A DNA stretch of 64,000 nt, taken from Sycon ciliatum (Eukaryota > Porifera > Calcarea > Leucosolenida > Sycettidae). Position numbers and translations under genes: made by a program. This document shows positions 30,018 to 42,767 of the stretch, piece after piece. Under the pieces are notes generated by a model. That model was not told the origin of the DNA and made no database searches. It saw nothing but the letters and a program-made list of their open reading frames with translations. The DNA lies in the NCBI RefSeq assembly GCF_964019385.1, contig NC_088645.1, positions 35,815,303 to 35,879,302 on the forward strand, given 5' to 3'. Within the stretch, counting starts at the first letter, position 1. Each line of letters begins with the position of its first letter.

Positions 30018-30976
30018 CTACAACTAGGTACAAAGGATGTGTTTACAGTCAAATAACCCTGGATAAGGCGACCACATGTTCAGGGAGGCCACATTTGTAA
30101 GGTGCCTTGAGCGGTCGGCTTCGACAAGTTTCACTGCATGCGGGTGCGAACGGATGAGCAGTGTTTGCATTGACAGTAGAGTCACGCATCCAAGAACGTT
30201 GTTTCCCAGGGGTTAGCCTGGGGCGTTCTTTTTTTTTGTTGGGCAATCTGGCTGCGTTCTTGTAGCACGTTCTTAGAAACAATTCGTACTGGATGATATC
30301 TATCCCATAAGCTCCCGGAAAGCCAACACAGCCGTTCTTAACTTTAGGATGTGGCGTTCTTAGCATTTCAGGCTGGACGTTCTTGGGCTCAACGTTCTTC
30401 ACCGCGCAACTCTACTATACATACATACCATCCAGAGCACATCGTGATTATGCCGTGTAAGCGGCCACGACGGCGGCGGCAGAGAAAAAGGGGCCGCAGT
30501 GAGCCAATGCAAACTGTTGTTGTCCGCCTGTCACGTCGCCATGTCTCTGCTGCTTGTGTCCTTGCCCACCGCATACTGGCCTTTCTCTTTTGTCACAAGA
30601 GAACTACATTGTGAAATATTGCGGCAGGCGAATAAATAAATAAAGTATCTCTCAACGGAAGTGTCCTTGCTGTGCGGGTTTGTTTATGCTTCGTGCATTG
30701 GTTCGGCTAGGAGGGTATGGCGCTGACGGGTTGAGGATGCAGTAGAAATATAGAACCACATTGTGTCACATTGTGTTAGTTAAACACAACTTTTAAAAGG
30801 GCTCAAAGTCCCCAGCCTGCCAAGAGTGTGCAACTTCAAGCTATACCTCGGGGGGGGGGGGGTCTGCGACGGCCGGACTTCACGTCACGTGATGAACCCG
30901 TACACATTATTTGCACCCTGCAGCTAGCTGTGCATGGTGGCAAACAGGTGGTCGTAAAATACCTGGGGCATTGTAC
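30018..30976. other. Repeat-rich region without a recognised gene
   Basis: GTTCTTA/GTTCTTG-rich sequence at 30190-30410 recurs inverted at 36945-37020, and GTAGCACGTTCTTAGAAACA recurs at 37778, so this is dispersed repeat DNA. A 55-codon frame from 30450 encodes a very basic peptide (KRPRRRRQRKRGR) before AATAAATAAATAAAG, but nothing supports it as a gene. A poly-G run lies at 30849-30861. Confidence 0.4.
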
Positions 30977-31716
30977 TACACTCATACATCGGTTATCCGG
31001 ACCCTGAAGTTACCGGCACTTCGGTCTACCGGACACCCTTTGAGCGAGTTTCAGTGGAAACATACTACTCTTTTGTGACTGTTTATGGAAAAATATTATT
31101 ACTGTCTGCACTTTATGGCACATAATGAAAAAATAGTAAATACCGTAAAATCCCGCCAGAGCGCCCCGTCTCTCCCATCCGCCCCTCCCTGACTTCGTGT
31201 CAGGGAAGTGATTGATCGTATCCTCGTATGACTCTGTGATGCCGTACTGTACTGCAGACACATGCTCGACCCTGTTGGAAATGTACGCAACAGTGCCCAC
31301 CCTCTTGACCAGGGATCGCCCAAACCCTGAGTTTTGATGGGTCTGTACGACTCCTAGCTCTTGACCTTTGGTCGGTGTACGAGATGCACGAATAGTTTTC
31401 GTAGGGTGAGTACTTTTTCATGTAGTACTGAATGCGGTAAGTAGGACTCGCCCATCCGCCCCTCCCTACCTGAAGCGTCGAGGAGGTAGGGGCGCTCTGG
31501 CGGGATTTTACGGTACTTTTGAAGTACAAGGAAGTGAGGGTGAAACCAACCACGAATGGTGACATCATTATATTACCGTATTAGAGATAATACGGTATGC
31601 CTTATCTATGGCCTTCCTTTCTCCATCAAAATGTACGTGATTTGGAGCTACGGACATTTCTAAATTACGGCCAGTGCCCGGTTCCGGACCGCCCGGATAA
31701 ACGAGGTACGAGTGTA
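30977..31716. mobile_element. pogo-like element with a nested MITE
   Basis: Ends TACACTCATACATCGGTTAT with CCGGACC, and the near reverse complement GGTCCGG.. to GAGTGTA. It is related to 22722-23059. It is interrupted by the 375-bp element at 31141-31515. Confidence 0.55.
31141..31515. mobile_element. MITE with TACCGTAAAATCCCGCCAGA termini
   Basis: 375 bp. The left end TACCGTAAAATCCCGCCAGA then GCGCCCCG is mirrored at the right. Internal CCCATCCGCCCCTCCCT occurs in both halves. It shares the TACCGTAAA start and GCGCCCC word with 41758-42067. Confidence 0.75.
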
Positions 31717-31788
31717 CTCTCTGGTGGCAATATTGGATATCCCTCAACTTGGTGTGCAACTGCGTGACCTTGTGCAATCTCTATCCAA

Positions 31789-31826
31789 CAGGGAGTAGTA
31801 AAATACCGGTATTTTACTACTCCCTG
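31789..31826. mobile_element. 38-bp CAGGGAG micro-MITE
   Basis: Perfect palindrome from CAGGGAGTAGTAAAATACC to its mirror GGTATTTTACTACTCCCTG. Flanks CTATCCAA (31781-31788) and CTATCCAG (31827-31834) match at 7 of 8 bases, like a hAT target duplication. Confidence 0.7.
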
Positions 31827-31852
31827 CTATCCAGGTACATGTAGAATGATGA

Positions 31853-31889
31853 CAAGAGTTCATAACCCCCAGGGGGCTATGAACTCTTG
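31853..31889. mobile_element. 37-bp CAAGAGT palindrome
   Basis: CAAGAGTTCATAACCCCCAG mirrored to CTATGAACTCTTG, flanked by ATGATGA on both sides (ambiguous because of the GAT repeat). Same termini as 6309-6591. Confidence 0.65.
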
Positions 31890-32629
31890 ATGATGATGAT
31901 AGCACATCACAAAAGCAGCACGGTATGAAAACACATTGCTGCTGACTGCAACCAGGGCCTGACCGGGGTCTACGCACAGTACGCAGGGTCCCGGTCTACG
32001 TCTTGAGGCCCATACAACACATGTACGAACCGTATGGGGCCAAACCCCGGCTTAGACCCTCATCATTCGGTTCATATGGCCGCAAGGCATTTGAAGAAGA
32101 GCATGTAACCACCAAGCCTGCAAGCTACAAAGTGTGCACCTTCGGTCGGGGGGGGGGGGGGTCTGCGACTTCATATCACGTGATAACCCTGTACACACTC
32201 AATGTTTGCACTCTGTCCGTGCATGCATGTGTGTGTGTGTGTGTGCATATTTGCGTGCTTCTCTTGCGACGGGCGTATACATGGTACATGGTGTGTGTGT
32301 GCACGCGCATATACCGTAAAGTACCGTTGATCCGCCCCCTCTCTAATTCCTGCCCCCTGTCGATTTTCTCCTTGTGCAGCGACTTCGGCGTATACAACGA
32401 AATACGATGTTGAACCGACGCATGCACTGCTGTACACAATACTTGCCAATTCAGGATCAAAATGTGCACAATCCAGCACATCGAGTCTGATCCTCTACGT
32501 TGTTGTACATCGTACTGCACTTGACAGCCTTGATCTACCGTATTTTTCGGAGTATAGTGCGCACTTTAGACGTGCTATTTTAGGCCCTAAATCGCAGGTG
32601 CGCACTATGCTCCGAATATGAAATGCATG

Positions 32630-33101
32630 TACAGTCGACCTACCCTTATAACGATAACCTCTATAACGATATCACCCTTATAACGATATTTTAATGGCAA
32701 ACCAGATTACTCCATTGACTTGTGTATACAATGCCTTACCTCTATAACAATATTGCTATAACGATATTACCCCTATAACGATATAAAATGGGCTGACCAA
32801 TCGACATTTTCCATTTTATAACAATATCTAGCAGGGAATATGTAGAGCCTACTATCCAGGCTTCACTTGATAAGTCGTTGGGACATAGCGAAATGCAATG
32901 GGGCACCAGTTGGCACCTTGCTGTGTACATAATGTGCATGTATGTCAGTTACTGATGCTATGAAGAGTGTAAAAAAGAACAAAATCCATGAATTATGACG
33001 TATGTGTATGAAATGAACCAGTTACCCCTATAACAATATTACCCTTATAACAATATTTCTTGGTGTGACGCAAATATCGTTATAAGGGTAGGTCGACTGT
33101 A
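32630..33101. mobile_element. pogo/Tigger-like MITE with TACAGTCGACC termini
   Basis: 472 bp, ends TACAGTCGACCTACCCTTAT and ATAAGGGTAGGTCGACTGTA, with many TATAACGATA words near both ends. The style and TA tips fit pogo/Tigger-type elements. It is inserted near the left end of the 12-kb element. Confidence 0.75.
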
Positions 33102-33158
33102 CTTCAATGAAGATTGAAGTGCGCACCCTCACAGTCCGTGCGCCAAGGGGTACTCAAG

Positions 33159-33860
33159 GAGGTATATTATGGCACCGCAGGCCGCGCACCTGAGGGCCTT
33201 TCTGGAAGCCTTACTCGATCGGATAGAGCGAAACTGAGCACCCTGGGATGCGAGCAGTTTTTAGTACTCCCGGGTCCAAAATCTCACCACCAGGCCGGGC
33301 TGATCAAAACGTCTGCCGGGTCTGCAGCCTACAAACGTGGATCTGCCGACACTGTGCTGTCGACGACATGTCCGGCAAGGGGTCCTTGCGTGAAAGCAAG
33401 GAACGCTTTTTTTTAGAAAGGAAGCTTCTTCTCCAAAATTGAAAAAAAATTGAAAATTATTCCTTCCGTGAAAATATCATCGCGCTCTTGACCTCGAAGC
33501 TGACTGCTGAATGCGATTAAGAAAGAAGATTCCTGAAGATGGCTCAGACTGATTCTGGCAAGCCGTCTGTCGTCTGGATATGCACTGTTGTTCGTCATGG
33601 TCAGCAATCTTCTTCGTTCGTCCTTTCCGGTTTTCCTGACCACGATGATGACAAGCAGCTCTCATGCTCAGGTTAGTGCTACTTGTATGTCTGGGCACAC
33701 AACACATCTGAGATGCACCCACTGACGTTATCGAACTGAAGAATGCAGCAAGGGTTCCTCGGATTCTCTTGATTTCGGAACAAATTTCCTTCACTTTCAC
33801 CCTCTCCGTCTCTTCCCCATGCCCTCCATGCATGCACAATCGAGTTTGCATTTCAAATGT
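33159..33860. repeat. Left arm of a large inverted duplication
   Basis: Reverse complement of 40441-40985 over about 545 bp, with a ~150-bp segment (about 33416-33563) present only here. Matching words include GGCACCGCAGGCCGCGCACC and ACAATCGAG. Open frames in the two arms encode the same peptides because the DNA is the same. No family recognised. Confidence 0.85.
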
Positions 33861-35111
33861 TGCTTTTACTTTGGCATTGCGTTCGATAACGTTAGGACAG
33901 TCTAAGTTAGGTGTTCTTCTCTTCAGGCTTATTGGGCCTGTAAAAATTCTAAAAAATAGCTTCCAAATGCTAAACGCAGGTCCCTATGAATACGGTTCTG
34001 CTGGGCAATGATGTTTGCACCAATCTACACTCTATGCAGCTGTCACAGCAGCCACAACTGATCCTCTCTCTCTCTGATCACTATTTGATAAAGCCAATCT
34101 TTAAATCGCTGTTGCACAGGATCTCGCGTGGGAAGAAGCGATGAATCGATACATGGCAGTGTGAATAAAAGAAGAACCAATTCACAGTGCACGTGAGACT
34201 CGGTTAGAAAGACTTAGTTTCTGAATTCGTAAGAACGTCACACCCCGGGGATCATGATAAAGAAAATATAGGTCGTGAAAATGACTGAAAGAACCAAAAA
34301 AGTATTTGATCTTCCAGCTAGCTTAGCCTGGCACTACCATACTAGCAGTGCTACCAAGTACCAGCCCTCCATATTTTTCTGTATTTGTACGGAAAATCAC
34401 TCCTTGTCCGCACTACAGAATTTGAGTAAATGGTATAGAAAATCGAAGAGGATCAACCAGCTGTGTAGAAGCATTGCAAGTGTAAGCTGAGCGATGAATA
34501 GTCTTGTACCAAAGCGAGTGCATGCCGTACCACAACAACATGTACATGTAGCACAAAAAAATAATGTCGTGAGTGCAAGTCACACATGTTTTACACTACC
34601 AAATGCAGCCACCGACATGCATGTGTGTGTCAAAAAACTTTGTAGTGCAAGTATGCATGCAATGTACATGGCAGTACGCAACACACTGCAAGATACGGAA
34701 AATCAGAAGTCTGAGTACGCAAAACAGACTCAATTGGTGGGCAGCTCTGTACTGGCCTGTACGGAGGGAGTGAATCTTAATGTGTGCAATGCACGCACTT
34801 CGGCCGACAGTGAAAACTATGCAAGTCGTGTAGGTTTGCAGGATGAATGTGAGTCCTTTAAGACAAACGCCTGAGTGGAGTAGCCCACCGAAAGAAGAGT
34901 ACTTGACACCGCGAAGTGGAGTCTGCGCATACAACAGCGAGGGGGTAAAATTAGCTATGACTGATTCTGCATGTGTGTCACATTACTCTAGCAGATAGGC
35001 ACAGGTGTTGTTCCAAAAAGATGCTTATGTCAGTGTCTGAATATGTCATGTACCAGGTAATATTGTTGCCAGGATCTCACGGTGAGAGTCAGACTTGGAT
35101 ATGGTATCAAT
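33861..35111. other. No gene recognised
   Basis: AT-rich sequence. A 126-codon plus-strand frame at 34494-34874 has no recognised similarity and is probably chance. CT repeat at 34062-34077. Confidence 0.35.
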
Positions 35112-35567
35112 TAGGGGTGAAACGATTACACTTTTCAACTATCGGTTAACCTACCCTTGCATCGATTCGATTATCGATTATGATATCGATTACTGTGTCC
35201 CAGAAATTGTCGCGCCAGACCAGCACAAAGCATGCCGTGTTGACATATACACATATACATGTACATACACACATGCAGATAAACCGGGTACTCTACACAA
35301 TGCAGTAGCACATCACGTGCAGGTGCAGACAGTCAGTTTTTTATTTTTTTTATTTTTTCACACCCCTACTGGAAAACATATGGACAACAAAAAGAAACGA
35401 GGAAAGGACAAAGTACAGTATCTAGTAGTGCTGTACATGACATTTTTTGATTCTTGCAGACGTTTCTTATTTTTTAGAATCGCGTAATCGAAACAGACAG
35501 CGTAATCGAAATCGTTTCCTTGTAATGATCGATTAGACGGATAACCGATATAATCGTTTCAGCCCTA
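35112..35567. mobile_element. hAT-type MITE, 456 bp, exact 8-bp target duplication
   Basis: Ends TAGGGGTGAAACGATTA and TAATCGTTTCAGCCCTA, flanked by GTATCAAT at 35104-35111 and 35568-35575. Subterminal ATCGATT words are shared with 17045-17450. Confidence 0.85.
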
Positions 35568-35929
35568 GTATCAATAGATTATAAATATCATACATCACCA
35601 CCCAAAGTATAATAGCCGAAGGGCCCGTTTGTGTGGTGGTGTATGATTTCGTGAGCAAGATGAAGTGGCTACAGATGTGTTTTATATAACACCCTAAGAA
35701 AAGATCATCAATACTGGGGAAAGTGATTCTGGTAGCATGTTGTATCCAGTGTGGCATGGCAGAGACTCCCTCGATTTAGGCTAAGGCCTGTGGAGAATCC
35801 ATAAATATTAATACAATACATACAGGCATCGCAACCTTCGGATTATATGCACTTTTGCTTGCCTCCTGGAGTGTGGTTGTACCTTGGTTCAGTAGACTTT
35901 GTTTTTCGAATTTGTTTCTATAACATTAG

Positions 35930-36720
35930 GTTTCTTTGTGTTGCTGCTATGTCTTTTCATGTGTTTTACAGGATTGCCATCTGTTGATGAATACCACTCT
36001 GAGGCACTCTCACGAGCGAAGGTGTTTGAGAATCCATGTCGGAATGATGGTCGTGTTGGCCTAAAGGTGCATTACATTGCCGATACTTGCCACCTCCACC
36101 CTGGAACATGTTCTATTTCTGTTTCTCGTATGGAAGGACCGAACAGGTTGTTTTCCTGCCTCAGTGGACCACTCAAGACTAAACAGCACTGATGGAAGAA
36201 GATTTGCCGTGAATCTCGTTCACATAATCAGCCTGTTTAATTGCTGTACTGAAGTGACTGCTTCATAACAATGACCAAGCAGCATTAATTTTTGCATAGT
36301 ACTGCAGTGCCCCTAAAATTGGAGAATATTGAATTTCTCTGATAGCATTGTGATTCATTTGTGAATAAACATCACTACTCTTTTTGAGTAGCATAGCAAT
36401 GACAGAGTTGGTTTGATGTATGACAAAAATGGAGCCGCTTTTTAAACCTGTACTATAATCAGGCGCCGGAAGCAGTTTTTGATTGGTCTGGTAGTTTCAT
36501 GGCCTTTTATACTTTGTGTGTGATATGGCGGGTACACACGTCCTCCACAGCAGGAAACATTTGTTGGTGGCCAACAAGTTGGTCCGGTGATAACCTGACC
36601 AACCAGACCGGTTCCGGCGAGCCTGATAATTGTGGGGTTCATGAGCAGCTCAAGTACTTAGCATGGTTTTGGACATGTCCTCAGTTGAAACCGACTTCCC
36701 CAAGCATTCTCTGAGGGGAC
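35930..36720 (+). pseudogene. Exon-like fragments with EGF-like and C-type-lectin-like words
   Basis: After TTCATGTGTTTTACAG a frame reads GLPSVDEYHSEALSR..FENPCRNDGR, with one EGF-like start (NPCRNDG). After TCCTCCACAG at about 36549 another reads GNICWWPTSWSGDN and GSGEPDNCGVHEQ, reminiscent of the WxxGEPNNxxxENC core of a C-type lectin. The frames stop quickly and no complete domain is present. They could be decayed host exons carried in the repeat region, or chance. Low certainty. Confidence 0.25.
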
Positions 36721-37209
36721 CGAGGTCTACTCTATCAGTTCATGTATTCTGTGAAGTGACATGACCATTCGTGGGGACCTTGCTCATAACTGCAAAAGTC
36801 CTCGTCTGATTTTTCCGAATCAATTGAACGTTGTACATGTGCATGTAGTGAAAGCCACATGCAAAATGCTGTTCCATGACACTCATCTGCCACCAAGCAC
36901 TGGGTTCATTGGCTGAAAATATTCTTCGGCACAGTAAAGTCGTGCGCCCAAGAGCGTGGAAGCCTAGAACATCCAGCCTGGAATACTAAGAACATCACAG
37001 CCCAAAATTAAGAATTGCGGTGCTGGGTTTGTGCTGTTGTAGAACACGGGGATTGTTATTGATTGTTATGTTGTACATGTATTTGAGCTTTACCACTACA
37101 TACACGTCTGTCATACACAATACTCAATCTGAGGACAACATGCTGTTTCGCTCATCAATGCAGCACAGAGAAAATGAGGCAGATGAATATCCTGCTAGAG
37201 AGCATCGAA

Positions 37210-37430
37210 TACTGTAAGACATGTTATTATAACGAGTCGCAAATTTAACGATTGTCCAAAATTCATAGGTTAACGAGAAGATGTTTAACGAACGACCTTG
37301 CAGTATTCCGGCATATCCACACACAACATATATGAAGCAGTATGGCCTCAACGGACCTTATTATAACGAAGAAATGTCATCCGTTAAAGCGTTAGATTTA
37401 CTTCCTCGTTATTATACATGTCTTACAGTA
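37210..37430. mobile_element. pogo-like MITE with TACTGTAAGACATGT termini
   Basis: 221 bp. Left TACTGTAAGACATGTTATTA with TAACGAG; right CTCGTTATTATACATGTCTT with ACAGTA. TA at both tips. TAACGA words inside. Confidence 0.75.
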
Positions 37431-39422
37431 CAGGTATAGAATCATGCCTTGCAGATCTCGTTACGGCCCCTTCGATGCATGTTTGAACATTAGATGGCTG
37501 TGTAGATTCAGTTATCTCGGAATATGTTATGAACTTATCCAGCAGCAACAACGTTGGGCACCGATTAACTAACGCACACCTATTCACTGTAATGAGTATG
37601 CGTTGGAACACTTTACCCCGAGTCATACTATAGCAGTGAATGCAATGCATGGGTTTACCTCACACACTGAATTTCATAATTTGACATCCAAATCACAGAA
37701 GAGTGGTGTTCCAAACTTTACGTAATTGCACTCCATGTCCTGCGAGCTACAGTAGAATACTTTAATAGAATGATAGTTATAGCACGTTCTTAGAAACAAA
37801 TCGTATAGGTTCGAGGCTGTCAACCCAGAAATTTGTGATTTCACAGCCATAGATGTTACCAGTCATGTCACTGTATACAGTAGGTATGCAGAAGAAAATA
37901 CTAGTAACTCTTTGTGGAAGAGCTGTGCCAAACTGTGTACAGCACAGTAAATTAATAAAAAGTGAGAAAAGCAGTGACAAGGCTGTGCATGATGTAGATC
38001 TACCAGTAAGTACAGTGCACCAGTGAAACTGTTGGTGTAGTACCGGTATACTACTATAATTATGGCATGGCCCATGCCACTACAACCTATTTGCAGTGGG
38101 CCGCAGTAGGCCAGTGCAACAGAAAGCAATTCAGTAGCTGTGTGCAATGTGAACATCTATGACATGCAAGTAAACTGCCATACAGCACAATCGATTACTC
38201 TCAGCCCACATAAGTACAATGTAGGCCAATCAGTAGTATAGATACATAGAGCACACTTGACATCATACATAGTTAGCACCAAATCTATATTGTCGATGTA
38301 CTTTGCAATGACGAAATGATGGCAAGCGTGCTTGATTCATCATAATACTGCCTTGAACTTGGTTGGAAGTTAGTTGTAAGTTCAGTGGTCGAGGTAAGCA
38401 GAGCTGCTCCAGCTTTCAGAATCCTGCATGAAAAAGGCAGAAAGCAAATGTAGGTATAATAGTAGCAAGCTGACGTAAAGAGCCTGTCTTTCAATACAAT
38501 AATTCTATCCACTGCATGGACAGACCTGGTGGTTCACTCACCTCTGGCTCTATTTCTTGCTTTCTCAGAAAACCTACTTCCTCCTTCTGCCATGTAGCTC
38601 ATGACATACATTTTCTTTACGCCTTTTCAGCCGTGGTCGACTTTCGCCCCTCCTGTTTGATTGGCAATTGCAGTCAACCTGGGGAATATTGACCCTCGAT
38701 TGTGAATGAGAAAAGTGTCGCTATTGGTGTATTGTTGTTACTCGTGAGGTTGGAAGTATGCAATCAAATGGTCACTAGATCTGAAGATTGTGTCGTTATT
38801 TGCGAGTTGTTTTGTAAACCCGAGGTACATTATTCACAAGGTGGACTGTACATGCTATGTGATGTAGAATAACTAACCAAACAAGAATGGTGTAACAATG
38901 ATTTGAGTCCATATCCAATAGGATGAACCTAGAGCGCATGATCCATTCCAGAAAGGCGACTTCAGTGAGTCTTGAATTGTCAGCAGCATCATACTTCCAT
39001 TGAGCTTTTTTTCTTTTTCGAAACGACCCTCTCTTTTCAATTCGAACGAAGGTCAACATACGATTATGGCAGGCATGCACGCACTGATCTTCACTGTATA
39101 CATGTGCATGTATACTGTACTACAATGTAGTCTGTACAGTCAACTAGTCATGTTCCACTTGGCTTCCATAGGTGCAACTTGGCTTACGGTAAGTGTCACT
39201 ACAAGTGCATAGTAGCCCCCCCCCCCCCCCCCGGGAGTGCGCGTGAACAGGAACTGTGAACTGGTAAAAGAATCATTCGACACCTTCATTCGTTTCGATG
39301 GAGAAGGTTCATTTGGCAAATTGAGGCCTTCGTTTCACCCCTAGCCCCAGAAGCGAAATTTTCATTCCTTGGCTGCCTGTTTGAGCCGTCCTTGTGGAAG
39401 GGTTGATTTATGCATGCCTGCA
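37431..39422. other. No gene recognised
   Basis: A possible acceptor-like CTTTTCAG at 38626 and several short frames were examined; none has a recognisable product. A poly-C run lies at 39216-39231. Confidence 0.35.
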
Positions 39423-39673
39423 TATAGACCTTATTCGATAAACGTCACAATCACGTGAACCGGGGTCCCGGGAACCAGGGAGCGGCAAGAGACCTGCACT
39501 CAGTGCACAGAGGACTCGGTGTGGGAACATAGGAGTAGAAAAATACCGGTATGTTACTACTCTTTTGTACGAACTGGGCCTTTCTTGCCACTTGTTTCAT
39601 GTACGCATGCCCCAGCTTACGACAAATCCCTGGAGGCGAGTTCTAAAAATCATGTTATCGAATAAGGTCTATA
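39423..39673. mobile_element. MITE with TATAGACCTTATTCGATAA termini
   Basis: 251 bp with ends TATAGACCTTATTCGATAA and TTATCGAATAAGGTCTATA. Inside is AGTAGAAAAATACCGGTATG with TTACTACTC, resembling the 38-bp palindrome at 31789. Confidence 0.7.
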
Positions 39674-40440
39674 GAATTGTTGATCTAGACATTTGGGGTT
39701 AACAGAGCAAGCCTGTGATTAAGAGCGGCACAGAACACAGATCACGTAGAACTACCCAATATGGGGTCAAAACTCACAACGTTTTGGGTACTTTGGTCTC
39801 ATGTCGTCTCCCCAGGTGCTATGAATCCCTGATGCACATGTATCTACATATACAATGTAACCGTAACTCTACCAATGTTGCGGACGATGACCCCCCCCCC
39901 CCCCCCGCTCCCCCGGCATACAGAAAGTTGCTATGTCCCGGCCCTCATAGTCATACAGCATTGGGGAGGCACTGAATCACTTTTGCAAAAAGGACTAGCC
40001 GAAAGTGGCACTACAAATTTTCTATTCCCAGAAAAGCGGCGTTCCAGCCGAGTTTATCTTTTTTAAATTGAATGGTTTTCTCGGTTGGGATTTCATACCT
40101 GATAACCATCCCGATTTGGCCGGGACCGTCCCGACATCGAGGGCGGTAATAGGCACCCAAAAGTGCATTAGTTCCATGCCTCACCGCGAGCTACATTTGT
40201 ATACATTTTCATGCCTAGGTATGTCATTCGATTTCAGGTTGGCAGGTATGGGATTTGTAGAGTGACCAGTTCTGACTATTGCCACCTGCTGCGCAGAAGT
40301 GTCATTCCTACATCCTGGCTGCAAACATACCTCCCCCCCCCCCCACACACACACACCACCAACAATATTGGATCCTATTTACAGGACCTCACTCTATATG
40401 AAAGTGTAGCAGACGCACTGCCAAAGTATAAAAACAACAT
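39674..40440. other. No gene recognised; poly-C runs
   Basis: Non-coding by eye. Poly-C runs at 39893-39906 and 40330-40342. Confidence 0.35.
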
Positions 40441-40985
40441 TTTGAAATGCAAGCTCGATTGTGCATGCATGGAGGGCATGGGGAAGAGACGGAGAGGGTG
40501 AAAGTGAAGGAAATTTGTTCCGAAATCAAGAGAATCCGAGGAACCCTTGCTGCATTCTTCAGTTCGATAACGTCAGTGGGTGCATCTCAGATGTGTTGTG
40601 TGCCCAGACATACAAGTAGCACTAACCTGAGCATGAGAGCTGCTTGTCATCATCGTGGTCAGGAAAACCGGAAAGGACGAACGAAGAAGATTGCTGACCA
40701 TGACGAACAACAGTGCATATCCAGACGAAAAAAAAAAGCGTTCCTTGCTTTCACGCAAGGACCCCTTGCCGGACATGTCGTCGACAGCACAGTGTCGGCA
40801 GATCCACGTTTGTAGGCTGCAGACCCGGCAGACGTTTTGATCAGCCCGGCCTGGTGGTGAGATTTTGGACCCGGGAGTACTAAAAACTGCTCGCATCCCA
40901 GGGTGCTCAGTTTCGCTCTATCCGATCGAGTAAGGCTTCCAGAAAGGCCCTCAGGTGCGCGGCCTGCGGTGCCATAATATACCTC
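40441..40985. repeat. Right arm of the large inverted duplication
   Basis: Reverse complement of 33159-33860 (without the ~150-bp extra segment of the left arm). Confidence 0.85.
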
Positions 40986-41757
40986 ACTCAAGGGCTGATT
41001 TTATTTGCAACCGCGGGAAACGAAGTCACCAAGACGCCTTCATTTGAGGCTTTCGGAATTGGAGAATTTATTGAATTTAGGTATGGCTCTCGTCCCTTCT
41101 AGAGAACTAACCAAGACCCTGTGGGGGCAGAAGGAGACTTCTTTGGCTCCGTGAATACACTAGCTATGCGGTGGTCTAGTTAGTTTGAGTGTGTGGTTCG
41201 TATTCAAAGTGTTCCAAGCCGCAGTTCACTCGAAGGTCATCGTGGATACGTCTGCACTTGAAAATCAAGGCTGGAAAGGACTGCCTGGTGTGTCCGAACG
41301 GTATGTTTTGCACTGAAGGCATTTTTTGTATGAATTGTTGAAAGTGTCTACTTGTTCGAAATGCAAAAGACATGGTCGTAGATCCTTGGCCCACAACACC
41401 CCACTAAATAAACTATGACCTGTCGTGAAATTATGTGAAATTGATCAACACAATCATCCACAAATTATCCTATGCCAAAGTACTGCAAATGCAAATAATG
41501 GCATCCCTTTACCTAGGTCATGTTTGTAGGGCCTTATGCCACATCTTTGCATGATTTCCTCATGCAAATCGTGTGCCTAGCTTCGAAAACACATTGCGCT
41601 AAGTGCCGAATATATACCTGTGAATCAGAACAACAGCACTCACTATTGCTTTCATGAGTGGTAATGGTCAGCTGAAAGGAAACTTCTATCCATCAACTCA
41701 TAAGTAAAGTAATGACTAATCTCCTTGCTGCGCGTGTGGTTCCTTCGTATTTACATG
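40986..41757. other. Unassigned sequence with words shared with 44160-44450
   Basis: CCTTGGCCCACAACACCCCA with CTAAATAA at 41381 recurs nearly unchanged at 44165, and ATTTGCAACCGCGGGAAA at 41003 occurs inverted at 44422. A 72-codon minus-strand frame at 41176-41394 contains CRRIHDDLRVNCGLEHFEYE but is not recognised. Confidence 0.35.
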
Positions 41758-42067
41758 TACCGTAAAGTACCGCCAGAGCGCCCCACCATCTCGTCCTTTC
41801 GGGGTCGTATTGTGGGGGTGGTCTCCTGTCTGTAGGTTATACGACACGAACTTTGTACACATATTGCACGTTCTGCAGACAATCTGTGCCTTCGAGCGGA
41901 CACGAGCTCCACACAAAAACCTGCTTAGTGTGACCTTAGTACACTAAGTTGCTCACACCGTACGAACTTCGTTGCACTCTGCCATACGATTTTCCTTTCC
42001 CTGGCTGTATTATATAAATCTGTTGCAGCAAAATCAAGGTGGGGCGCTCTCGCGGTACTTTACGGTA
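41758..42067. mobile_element. MITE with TACCGTAAAGTACCGC termini, 310 bp
   Basis: Left TACCGTAAAGTACCGCCAGA with GCGCCCCACC; right GGTGGGGCGCTCTCGCGGTA with CTTTACGGTA. AAAATCAAGGTGGGG near the right end matches the related copy that begins at 2366. Confidence 0.8.
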
Positions 42068-42682
42068 TGTGCGCCTCTCTGTGTTCGGTGAATGATTTTG
42101 AATATGTGCGCACGACTTCAGGATAGTGCACATTGTATGCATGTACCTGCATATGTAATCCTTTCATGATTTAAAAATTAGGAGCCGTGCTTCTCATCAC
42201 CGTGGACAAGTAAATGTCGGCCAATTACGTAGCGTTTGGAGATTTGCACAAGTACAGTTGCGTGTCGATTATGCGGCAACCGCGGAATAAAATGAATATT
42301 CTGGACGACTGAAGCTACAAAGCCATCTTGTGTTAACTTAACAGATCGAAAAGACAGTACTTCGAAGTACCTGTATTTATCACTAGTATTACCCTGAGAA
42401 CAGTCGTGCTCATCTCTAGAGACTGGCTTGTATTTAACTCTACGTATTGGCAACTTTCATGATGCTGACTGTCTACATTTACTTGAAGTAGGACTATAAA
42501 TACTAAATATAAGGTCTATAAGCAGTCAGTGCGGTGCTGTTGGATACCCGACATGCCATGTGACTGACTGCCAGATACTAGTAAACGACATGCGATTGTA
42601 CCGGTCACAGTGTAGCTGGGTTTTCACGAAAATTTGAAACTTATACGATTGTGAGAAAAGTTCAGAAACCACACTTGCACAT

Positions 42683-42688
42683 ACACAC

Positions 42689-42735
<47 letters not shown>

Positions 42736-42767
42736 CGCGCACGCGCGCGTGTGCACACACACACACA
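42683..42767. repeat. (CA)n microsatellite
   Basis: About 85 bases of CA interrupted by CGCGCGCGTGTG-like sequence. Confidence 0.95.

Noticed and set aside
30450-30614. Small basic-peptide gene ending before AATAAATAAATAAAG
   Set aside because: Short, low-complexity and in repeat DNA; only the poly(A)-like sequence favours it.
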